33,494 bases of DNA, taken from assembly GCA_037719575.1 (NCBI GenBank), contig JBBJMF010000023.1, positions 1-33,494 of the forward strand. The letters are read 5' to 3'. The notes below the pieces were generated by a model. That model was given only the letters and a program-made list of their open reading frames with translations, was not told the origin of the DNA and made no database searches. Below, one piece after another: positions 27,370 to 33,494 of the stretch. The position numbers and the translations under genes are program-made. Positions within the stretch are counted from its first letter, which is position 1. Each line of letters begins with the position of its first letter. This stretch comes from JAWWPG01 sp037719575. GTDB taxonomy: Bacteria; Actinomycetota; Actinomycetes; Propionibacteriales; Nocardioidaceae.

Positions 27370-28231
27370 GCCGGTGCGCGACCTGATCATCGTGACCGGC
27401 ATGAGCGGAGCCGGCCGGAGCACGGCTGCGAAGGCGCTCGAGGACCAGGGCTGTTTCGTCATCGACAACCTTCCTCCCCAGCTGCTCCCGGAGGTCGTCC
27501 GGCTGCTGAGTGACGAACGCGACGAGGAGACCCAGATCGCCGTCGTCGTCGACGTGCGGTCGCGGGGCTTCTTCAACGACCTCAGGGGCGCGATGGAACG
27601 GCTGACCAGACTCGGTGTCCGGTCCCAGATTCTCTTCCTCGAGGCGTCCAACGACGTCTTGGTACGGCGCCAGGAGGCCGCCAGACGGCCACACCCGCTC
27701 CAGGGCGGCGCCCGGCTGCTCGACGGGATTCTGCGCGAGCGCGAGCTGGTCCGCGACCTTCGCGGGTCCGCCGACGTGCTCATCGACACGTCCGGGCTGA
27801 ACGTGCACCAGCTCGCGACCAAGGTGGCGGGGCTGTTCTCGCTCGGCCGGCAGCCTGTCGTCCGGGCGACGGTCGTCTCGTTCGGCTTCAAGTACGGCAT
27901 CCCGGTCGACGCCGACATGGTTGTCGACATGCGGTTCCTGCCCAACCCGCACTGGGAGCCCGAGCTGCAGTCGATGAACGGCCTCGACGCCGAGGTCCGC
28001 GAGTTCGTGCTCCGCCAACCGGCGGCCGCGGAGTTCCTCGCCCGGCTGGAGGCCCTGCTGGAGACGGTCTACGCCGGCTTTCTCGCGGAGCGCAAGCACT
28101 ACCTCAACCTGGCGGTCGGCTGCACCGGGGGCAAGCACCGCAGCGTCGCGATGGCCGAGGCGGTGGGAGAGCAGATGACCAAGCGAGGCGTCGAGACCCT
28201 GGTCGTCCACCGCGATCTGGGCCGCGAGTGA
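27362..28231 (+). CDS. rapZ: RNase adapter/nucleotide-binding protein RapZ (YvcJ)
   Basis: The 289-residue protein is the RapZ/YvcJ-type P-loop nucleotide-binding protein. Walker A is GMSGAGRS (residues 13-20), and FVIDNLPPQLLPE follows. The C-terminal half has the conserved FSFGFKYG-like motif (SFGFKYGIPVDAD), RFLPNPHW, and CTGGKHRSVAMAE, a putative metabolite-binding region. In enteric bacteria RapZ controls amino-sugar synthesis through small RNAs; in actinobacteria the role is less clear. Length is typical. The ATG overlaps the end of uvrC by eight bases and has GGAAGGA about seven bases upstream. Confidence 0.97.
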   Translation: MAEPVRDLIIVTGMSGAGRSTAAKALEDQGCFVIDNLPPQLLPEVVRLLSDERDEETQIAVVVDVRSRGFFNDLRGAMERLTRLGVRSQILFLEASNDVLVRRQEAARRPHPLQGGARLLDGILRERELVRDLRGSADVLIDTSGLNVHQLATKVAGLFSLGRQPVVRATVVSFGFKYGIPVDADMVVDMRFLPNPHWEPELQSMNGLDAEVREFVLRQPAAAEFLARLEALLETVYAGFLAERKHYLNLAVGCTGGKHRSVAMAEAVGEQMTKRGVETLVVHRDLGRE

Positions 28232-29217
28232 CCGCCGCAGTGCCGGCCGACCCGTCGGCCGAGGTGACCGAGCGGGTCCCCGGCGGCCTCGCGGTGGCCG
28301 CGCTGGGTGGCGGGCACGGGCTGGCCGCGACGCTGAGTGCGCTGCGCACGTTCTGCGACGACATCACGGCCGTCGTCACCGTCGCCGACAACGGCGGTTC
28401 CTCGGGTCGGCTGCGTCGCGAGCTCGGCGTGCTGCCGCCGGGCGACCTGCGCCAAGCACTTGCCGCCCTGTGCCGAGACGACACGTGGGGCCGCACCTGG
28501 GCCGACGTGCTGCAGCATCGCTTCGCCAGCGGTGGAGAGCTGCACAACCATGCAGTGGGCAACCTCCTCATCGTCGCGCTCTGGGAGCTGCTCGGCGGGC
28601 ATGTCGAGGGTCTGGACTGGGTGGGCAGACTGCTCGGCGCCCAGGGTCGGGTGCTGCCGATGGCCGCCGTACCCCTCGACATCGAGGCCCGGGTCACCGG
28701 TGCTGACCCGGCCCGACCGCTCCACGTGTCGACCGTGCGCGGCCAGGTCGAGATCGCCACGACCCTCGGGCACGTCGAGACCGTCGAGCTGGTGCCGAGC
28801 GACCCGCCGGCCTGCCCGGAGGCGGTCGAGGCGATCGACGGCGCCGACTGGGTGGTGCTGGGCCCGGGATCGTGGTACACCAGTGTGCTTCCGCACCTGC
28901 TCGTCCCGGAGCTGCTCGGCGCACTCGTCAAGAGCCCAGCCAGGCGTTGCGTGACGCTGAACGTCGCTCCGCAGCCGGGTGAGACGGATGGTTTCGATTC
29001 GAGCACCTATCTGGAAGTGTTGGCAGTCCATGCCCCAGACCTGCAGATCGACGTCGTCGTCGCCGACGCGGGCGGGGTCGGCGACCAACGGTTGCTGGAG
29101 GACACCGTGAGCGCACTCGGGGGACAGCTGGTGATCGCCGACATCGCCGCCGACGACGGCACTCCACGCCATGACGTGGCGCGGATGGCGGCAACCTACG
29201 CGGCCATCATGCGATGA
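28228..29217 (+). CDS. yvcK: Gluconeogenesis factor YvcK/CofD-like protein
   Basis: The 329-residue protein has the CofD-like Rossmann fold with the nucleotide-sugar-binding opening ALGGGHGLAATLSAL, followed by VVTVADNGGSSGRLR. Later motifs LHNHAVGNLLI, LGPGSWYTSVLPHLL and NVAPQPGETDGF are typical of YvcK. In other Gram-positives this protein binds UDP-sugars and is needed for growth on gluconeogenic carbon and for normal cell shape and wall synthesis. The GTG start overlaps the rapZ stop by four bases (GTGA), so the two are translationally coupled. A stable hairpin follows before whiA. Confidence 0.96.
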   Translation: MTAAVPADPSAEVTERVPGGLAVAALGGGHGLAATLSALRTFCDDITAVVTVADNGGSSGRLRRELGVLPPGDLRQALAALCRDDTWGRTWADVLQHRFASGGELHNHAVGNLLIVALWELLGGHVEGLDWVGRLLGAQGRVLPMAAVPLDIEARVTGADPARPLHVSTVRGQVEIATTLGHVETVELVPSDPPACPEAVEAIDGADWVVLGPGSWYTSVLPHLLVPELLGALVKSPARRCVTLNVAPQPGETDGFDSSTYLEVLAVHAPDLQIDVVVADAGGVGDQRLLEDTVSALGGQLVIADIAADDGTPRHDVARMAATYAAIMR

Positions 29218-29243
29218 CCCGGCCCGAGATGTCGCCCAGCGCA

Positions 29244-29276
29244 CCCACCCGGCCGGCGGCTGACCGGCCGGGTGGG
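29244..29276 (+). terminator. Strong hairpin between yvcK and whiA (terminator or attenuator)
   Basis: CCCACCCGGCCGG (29244-29256) and CCGGCCGGGTGGG (29264-29276) form a perfect 13-base stem with a 7-base loop, 27 bases after the yvcK stop. No T-run follows. Together with a separate -10-like box before whiA it suggests that whiA can be transcribed on its own. Confidence 0.65.
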
Positions 29277-29374
29277 ACGCGGCAGACCGACCTCCGGCAG
29301 ACCACCCTGCATACCCCACCGACCACCTTCACCCCATCCGTCTCGCGGCGGGACAACCCGGGCCTGAAGCGTGG

Positions 29375-29380
29375 CAGGAT
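29375..29380 (+). promoter_or_regulatory. Candidate -10 box of a leaderless whiA promoter
   Basis: CAGGAT seven bases before the whiA ATG at 29388. AGGA within it could instead serve as a weak ribosome site. Confidence 0.3.
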
Positions 29381-29387
29381 CGGTCTC

Positions 29388-30374
29388 ATGGCGATGACGG
29401 CACAGCTCAAAGCGGAGCTCGCGAGCACATCGGTCAAGAAGTCCTGCTGCCGCAAGTCAGAGGTCTCCGCGATGTTGAGGTTCGCTGGAGGGCTGCACAT
29501 CCAGGGGGGTCGCATCGTCGTCGAGGCGGAGTTCGACACCGGCGCCGCCGCCCGCCGGATCCGCCGTGATCTCGTGGAGATCTACGGTCAACACAGCGAG
29601 GTCGTCGTCATCAGCAGCGGCGGGATCCGCAAGAGCACGCGCTACGTCGTCCGAGTCGCGAAGGACGGCGAGGCGTTGGCACGCCAAACCGGTCTGCTCG
29701 ACAACCGTGGCCGCCCGGTCCAGGGACTGCCGCCCCAGGTCGTCAGCGGCGCCAGCTGTGACGCCGTTGCCGCCTGGCGCGGGGCCTTTCTCGCGCACGG
29801 GTCTCTCACGGAGCCGGGCCGCTCGTCCGCGCTCGAGGTGACCTGCCCCGGACCCGAGGCGGCACTCGCGCTCGTGGGTGCCGCCAGGCGGATGGGGATC
29901 CCTGCCAAGGCCCGTGAGGTGCGCGGCGTCGACCGGGTAGTGATCCGTGACGGTGACGCGATCAGTGCCCTGCTCAGCAGGCTGGGGGCCCACGAGTCGC
30001 TGCTCGCGTGGGAGGAGCGCCGGCTCCGTCGTGAGGTCAGGGCGACGGCGAACCGGCTGGCGAACTTCGACGACGCCAACCTCCGCCGCTCCGCTCGCGC
30101 GGCGGTGGCCGCCGGCGCTCGCGTCGAGCGCGCCTTGGAGATCCTCGCCGACGAGGTGCCCGACCATCTGAAGCTCGCCGGCGACCTGAGGGTCAAGCAC
30201 AAGCAGGCGAGCCTCGAGGAGCTCGGCCAGCTGCACGAGCCACCGCTCACGAAGGACGCCATCGCCGGCCGGATCCGTCGGCTGCTCGCGATGGCGGACA
30301 AGCGAGCGGAGGAGCTCGGCGTCCCGGACACCGAGTCCTCCCTCACCCCGGACATGCTCAGCGACGTCACCTGA
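29388..30374 (+). CDS. whiA: Sporulation/cell-division transcription regulator WhiA
   Basis: WhiA is a DNA-binding protein needed for sporulation septation in Streptomyces and conserved even in non-sporulating Gram-positives. The 328-residue product has an N-terminal LAGLIDADG-like domain (from KKSCCRKSEVSAMLRFAGG to about residue 220, including CDAVAAWRGAFLAHGSLTEP) and a C-terminal WhiA helix-turn-helix region (LRVKHKQASLEELGQLHEPPLTKDAIAGRIRRL). The catalytic acids of homing endonucleases are not expected. The frame opens at 29214, but family members start MAMT, which places the ATG at 29388. It is separated from yvcK by a stable hairpin. In many actinobacteria gap-pgk-tpi follow whiA; here a membrane protein gene lies on the other strand. 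Confidence 0.97.
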   Translation: MAMTAQLKAELASTSVKKSCCRKSEVSAMLRFAGGLHIQGGRIVVEAEFDTGAAARRIRRDLVEIYGQHSEVVVISSGGIRKSTRYVVRVAKDGEALARQTGLLDNRGRPVQGLPPQVVSGASCDAVAAWRGAFLAHGSLTEPGRSSALEVTCPGPEAALALVGAARRMGIPAKAREVRGVDRVVIRDGDAISALLSRLGAHESLLAWEERRLRREVRATANRLANFDDANLRRSARAAVAAGARVERALEILADEVPDHLKLAGDLRVKHKQASLEELGQLHEPPLTKDAIAGRIRRLLAMADKRAEELGVPDTESSLTPDMLSDVT

Positions 30375-30388
30375 TCCCGCACGCACCA

Positions 30389-30440
30389 GATTCGTCTGCG
30401 GTTTGGCGGGTTGGCCCCGCGGGGGCAGCCAAGACGAATC
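30389..30440. terminator. Bidirectional terminator-like nested hairpin
   Basis: GATTCGTCT (30389-30397) pairs with AGACGAATC (30432-30440); inside it TTGGC (30403-30407) pairs with GCCAA (30428-30432), and GCCCC (30414-30418) pairs with GGGGC (30422-30426). The single long hairpin fills the gap between the convergent whiA and membrane-protein genes and would act on both strands. Confidence 0.65.
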
Positions 30441-30461
30441 CGATGGGTGAGGGAGCCAGAG

Positions 30462-31181
30462 CTATGCGGTTGCGGTTTCCTGCACGTCGAGACGACGGAG
30501 CAAGGCGGCAACCACGATCAGCCAGATCGGGAAGAGCGCGAACGGCACGAAACCGCCGGGCCCGAGCGGGGCGAGGCACCCGATCACGATCGATGCGATG
30601 GACAACCAGCGGGCCAGCAGACCGGTCCGGAGCGCGGTGACTCCCGTCGCCACCATCGTGGTGACGAGGCCGAGCATTGCCGCTGGAAAGTTCGAGTTGT
30701 CGAAGACGTTGAGAGCCTGCACCACCGAGGCGTTGCCGGTGTCCACCGCGGAGTGCATCGCGAGAGCGCCAACGGCGAACCCGACAAGCGCGACGGCCAT
30801 CAGGATGAGGCCCGCGAATGCCACATCGGCAGTCCACATCCGCCGACGCGACCAGAGGAGCGCCCGCAAGGCGCCTCCGTAGAAGACCAGCAGAGCGGCC
30901 GCCACGACCATGGAGTAGACGGCCAGCTGGATCTGCAGGTCGCCGATGTCGTAGTCGGCGATGATCTTGCTGCCTGCCGTGTCGGGTGCCGGAGACTCAC
31001 CGCCGGCGGTGATCACCGCGGCAAAGAGCAGCGTGTAGACGGAGCCGAGGGCCACCATCAGCCGGCGGCTCGGTAGTCCGCGGCCTGTCTGGTCCTCGGA
31101 GTACGGCGGCGCCGGCCTCGGGGTCGGCTCGAGCCGTGATGAACTCGGGTCGGCGGGAGCCGAGCCTGTCTGCGTGGTCAT
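30462..31181 (-). CDS. Polytopic membrane protein of unknown function
   Basis: The 239-residue product has a polar, proline-rich N-terminus (about 1-38) and then six hydrophobic segments, near LMVALGSVYTLLFAAVITA, LAVYSMVVAAALLVFYGGAL, VAFAGLILMAVALVGFAVGA, FPAAMLGLVTTMVATGV, WLSIASIVIGCLAPLG and FVPFALFPIWLIVVAALL. I do not recognise a named family with certainty; it resembles the four-to-six helix membrane proteins often annotated as hypothetical in actinobacteria. GGAGGA lies five bases before the ATG. It diverges from the sensor kinase gene across 150 bases, so the kinase and its regulator may control it. Confidence 0.85.
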   Translation of the reverse strand: MTTQTGSAPADPSSSRLEPTPRPAPPYSEDQTGRGLPSRRLMVALGSVYTLLFAAVITAGGESPAPDTAGSKIIADYDIGDLQIQLAVYSMVVAAALLVFYGGALRALLWSRRRMWTADVAFAGLILMAVALVGFAVGALAMHSAVDTGNASVVQALNVFDNSNFPAAMLGLVTTMVATGVTALRTGLLARWLSIASIVIGCLAPLGPGGFVPFALFPIWLIVVAALLRRLDVQETATA

Positions 31182-31319
31182 GATGTCCTCCGATGAGGTT
31201 GGCCGCGCCGGTCGCGGCTCTTCCTCGAAGCCAAGTCGACGGTGGGTGGCCCGCGCATCAGTGCACCCTCCGGTCTGTGCTTCGGGGCTAACCCTGAGGT
31301 GGCGCCCCAGCTGCGGTGT

Positions 31320-31325
31320 CAGGAT
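31320..31325 (+). promoter_or_regulatory. Candidate -10 box of a leaderless promoter (sensor kinase)
   Basis: CAGGAT six bases before the GTG at 31332. AGGA here could also be read as a ribosome site seven bases upstream, so the two readings compete. Confidence 0.3.
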
Positions 31326-31331
31326 GAGGTC

Positions 31332-33341
31332 GTGACGGCGACCGAACGGCAGCCCAGGTGGCCAGTGGCAGTCGCCCTCCTCGCCGGGGCGGGAGGGGTG
31401 GCGGGGGTGGTCGGCATCCTGGTGGCAGACCGGCGACTGGTCGCCATCGGCCGACCGGACCTGGTTGGCCTGCACGACGAGACCTGGGTCCTGATGGCCG
31501 CCATCGTGAGTGCGCTCGGCGTAGGAACCCTGCTCGCAGCTTTGAGGCCTCGCCACCCGGTTGGTTGGCTGTTTCTGGCGCTCTCCGGATGCATGATCGC
31601 CTCGGGCGCCATCGACGAGTACACGACGTTGGCCCTCGAGACCGGACGCGGCAGTGAGTACGCGGGCCGAGTCTTCGCCGTCATCGGCGACTCCAGCTTC
31701 ATCCCGTGGCTGGTTGTCGTCGCGTTCGTGCTGCACCTGACCCCCACCGGCACGATGCTCGGGAGAAGATGGGCGGTTGCCGCGTGGACCACGGCGGCGG
31801 CCGGTGCCTTCTGCCTGGCGGTTGCCCTCATCTCACCCAGGGCCCTCTCGTCGCCGTACCAAGATGTGACGAACCCTTGGGCGTTGCCGAAGGTGGCGGC
31901 GGTCACGGACTGGGTGGCCGCTCTCGCCATCCTCCTGGTCGGAGCAGGGCTCATCGTCTCGGCGGTCTCGCTGGCGGTGCGGTTCCGCCGGGCTCGCGGC
32001 GTGGAGCGCCAGCAGCTCCTGTGGCTGGCCCTGGTCGTCGTACCGCTTCCGTTGTTCGTCGTGCTTGCCTTCGTCGGGTCGCGATCGGGGAACCAGGCGG
32101 TCACGATCTGGGCGACCGGTGGCTTCGTGGTGCTCGTACCCGTCGCGGCCGGGCTGTCGATCATCCAGTTCCAGCTGTACGACGTCGAGCGGATGCTGGC
32201 CCGAGCGGTTACCTATGGCGTGCTGTCGGCCATCCTGGTCGCCACCTACCTGATCGTGGTCCTGCTGGCGACCCAAGGCGTGGGGCAATGGTCCGGGTCT
32301 CCCGACCTTTCTGCCGCCCTCGCCGCCGTGACCGCCGCGGCGGTGGCCGCCCCCTTGCGCAGCCGGGTGCAGGACGCCATCGACAAGCGCTTCAACCGGC
32401 GCCGGCACCGCGCCGAGCAGGTGGTGCGCGGCGGTCTGGCACACGGGGAGGCCGGGATCGACCTCGAGGAGCTCTTCCAACGGGCTCTCGCCGACCCGAC
32501 CGTCCGGATCACCTACCCCGGGAGCACCGAAGGGCTCTGGGTCAACGAGCTGGGAACCGAGGGTGACGAGGTGACAGCGGGGGTCGAGGTTCAGCACCAC
32601 GGCCGTGCGGTCGCCAGGATCGCTTTCGACGCGGATGTCGCCGAGCGGAACAGCGTGCTCACCGTCGGCCGGATGGCCGCCAGCGAGCTCGACAACGCCA
32701 GGCTCAGAGCCGAGCTGTCGCGGCAGGTGACGGAGATCACGCAGTCGCGCCAGCGCCTCACCCACGCACAACGCCGTGAGCGCAGACGGATCGAGCGGGA
32801 CCTGCACGACGGGGCCCAGCAGTCGCTGCTTGCGCTGGCATTCGGCCTGCAGACCGCCCAGCTCAGCGGGGACGCGACCCGGATGCGACAGGCGCTGTCA
32901 GAGGGCGTCGACGCCGCGAGGGATGCCGTACGCGAGCTCCGTGAGCTCGCCAACGGTCTCCACCCGGCCGCGCTCACGGACGGTGGCCTGGCGGCCGCCC
33001 TCGATGACCTCGCCCGCCACTCCGCCGTACCCCTTCGCGTCCGGTCCGCCGTCCCGCGGCTCGACTCGGGGCTCGAGTTCACCGTCTGGCTGGTCGCCTG
33101 CGAGGCGGTCGTGAACGCCCAGAAGCACGCGCACGCTACCGCCATCGAGGTCGACCTGGCGATCGAGGGCCGACACCTCCGGCTCCGCGTTTCCGACGAC
33201 GGGATCGGCGGCGCGAAACCGGAGGGCCGGGGGCTGCGCTGCCTGCGAGACCGCACGGAGACGGCCCGGGGCACGCTCCTCCTCAGCTCCGAACCGGGCG
33301 CGGGCACGCGCGTGGATGTGAGCCTGCCATGCGGGTCGTGA
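31332..33341 (+). CDS. Two-component sensor histidine kinase (HisKA_3/NarL-type)
   Basis: This 669-residue membrane kinase senses an unknown signal and phosphorylates the response regulator that follows. The N-terminal third or more (about 1-345) holds eight or nine membrane segments, with no recognised ligand domain. A GAF-like region follows (about 385-460). The HisKA_3 dimerisation helix has H492 in RRRIERDLHDGAQQ. The HATPase domain has the N-box NAQKHAHA and VSDDGIGG. The start is taken as GTG at 31332; an AGGA lies seven bases upstream. The frame is open to 31242 but the extra residues are polar and unlikely. The last 13 bases overlap the response regulator gene, so the pair is co-translated. 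Confidence 0.9.
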   Translation: MTATERQPRWPVAVALLAGAGGVAGVVGILVADRRLVAIGRPDLVGLHDETWVLMAAIVSALGVGTLLAALRPRHPVGWLFLALSGCMIASGAIDEYTTLALETGRGSEYAGRVFAVIGDSSFIPWLVVVAFVLHLTPTGTMLGRRWAVAAWTTAAAGAFCLAVALISPRALSSPYQDVTNPWALPKVAAVTDWVAALAILLVGAGLIVSAVSLAVRFRRARGVERQQLLWLALVVVPLPLFVVLAFVGSRSGNQAVTIWATGGFVVLVPVAAGLSIIQFQLYDVERMLARAVTYGVLSAILVATYLIVVLLATQGVGQWSGSPDLSAALAAVTAAAVAAPLRSRVQDAIDKRFNRRRHRAEQVVRGGLAHGEAGIDLEELFQRALADPTVRITYPGSTEGLWVNELGTEGDEVTAGVEVQHHGRAVARIAFDADVAERNSVLTVGRMAASELDNARLRAELSRQVTEITQSRQRLTHAQRRERRRIERDLHDGAQQSLLALAFGLQTAQLSGDATRMRQALSEGVDAARDAVRELRELANGLHPAALTDGGLAAALDDLARHSAVPLRVRSAVPRLDSGLEFTVWLVACEAVVNAQKHAHATAIEVDLAIEGRHLRLRVSDDGIGGAKPEGRGLRCLRDRTETARGTLLLSSEPGAGTRVDVSLPCGS

Positions 33342-33494
33342 TCGCCGACGACTCGGCGCTTCTTCGCGAAGGTCTGGCCCGGCTGCTGGTCGAAGCCGGC
33401 GTCGATGTCGTCGGTCGTGGATCGGACGCCGACTCACTCACGGCGGCGGTCGAGGAACATCTGCCTGACGTCGCCATCGTGGACATCCGGATGC
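33329..33494 (+). CDS. Response regulator (NarL/LuxR-type), partial at window edge
   Basis: Only the first 55 residues are inside the window. They form the start of a receiver domain: MRVVIADDSALLREGLARLL, with the acidic pair D7/D8 and the phosphoacceptor D52 in VAIVDIRM. Pairing with a HisKA_3 kinase strongly implies a C-terminal LuxR-type DNA-binding domain beyond the window. The ATG lies within the kinase gene, in another frame, 13 bases before its stop. Confidence 0.9.
   Translation, partial: MRVVIADDSALLREGLARLLVEAGVDVVGRGSDADSLTAAVEEHLPDVAIVDIRM

Noticed and set aside
23944..27945. A minus-strand reading frame of over 1,300 codons running antisense to uvrC and part of rapZ
   Set aside because: Only the part up to 25230 encodes a plausible protein (the TPR protein). 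The rest is opposite well-identified genes and is low-complexity Arg/Gly/Pro-type sequence typical of antisense frames in GC-rich DNA.
29214..29387. N-terminal extension of WhiA from an ATG overlapping the yvcK stop
   Set aside because: The added 58 residues are Pro/Thr/Arg-rich and encoded partly by the 13-base hairpin; the family start MAMT is at 29388.

Overview
This window is very GC-rich, has dense short-spaced genes with strongly GC-biased third codon positions, and many GTG starts. It carries actinobacterial hallmarks: a rapZ-yvcK-whiA cluster behind uvrC, a mycothiol-type maleylpyruvate isomerase, a LigB-type ATP-dependent ligase, a GPGG small membrane protein and a GAAC-N4-GTTC SOS box. 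I infer a chromosomal segment of an actinomycete, possibly Nocardioidaceae-like. The family-level placement is a guess. I see no rRNA, tRNA, CRISPR array, prophage or insertion sequence.

Layout. 101-4255: an SDR-family epimerase/reductase (-), a SigB/SigF-type sigma factor, a PoxB-like ThDP enzyme and a tiny GPGG-motif membrane protein. 4248-9917: an ATP-dependent DNA ligase (-), an AlkA-like glycosylase, a PAP2 phosphatase and uvrB. 9990-12594: a PLP-dependent decarboxylase-like protein, a YjbR-family protein, a probable MFS transporter remnant and a MOSC protein. 12648-13805: a TerC-family membrane protein behind what looks like a yybP-ykoY manganese riboswitch with a translational expression platform. 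13827-17272 (-): a compact five-gene operon of two VOC proteins, a class A-type serine hydrolase, an L-Ala-D/L-Glu epimerase and an NlpC/P60 peptidase, probably for handling muropeptides. 17424-19924: a secreted-repeat lipoprotein, a degraded copy of a metallo-beta-lactamase-fold gene, the intact gene, a large nested inverted repeat and a mycothiol-type DinB enzyme. 20023-25230: uvrA with an SOS box, a Tat-exported Rieske lipoprotein and a TPR protein (-). 25354-30374: uvrC-rapZ-yvcK-whiA. 30462-33494: a membrane protein (-), and a sensor kinase with the start of its response regulator, cut by the window edge.

Two themes tie the window together. First, all three UvrABC genes lie within 20 kb, together with a base-excision glycosylase and a DNA ligase, so this is a DNA-repair-rich region; only uvrA shows a LexA site. 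Second, many genes that stand alone or head a transcription unit show an A-N3-T hexamer exactly 6 (once 7) bases before the start codon and no good Shine-Dalgarno sequence, which points to leaderless transcripts. Genes inside operons and the riboswitch gene instead carry clear GGAGG-like sites.

I do not see a clearly new defence or biosynthetic system. The most informative signals are the predicted riboswitch/anti-Shine-Dalgarno switch before terC, the leaderless start pattern, the muropeptide-type operon with VOC genes, the Lys/Ala-rich tail on UvrA, and two gene relics.
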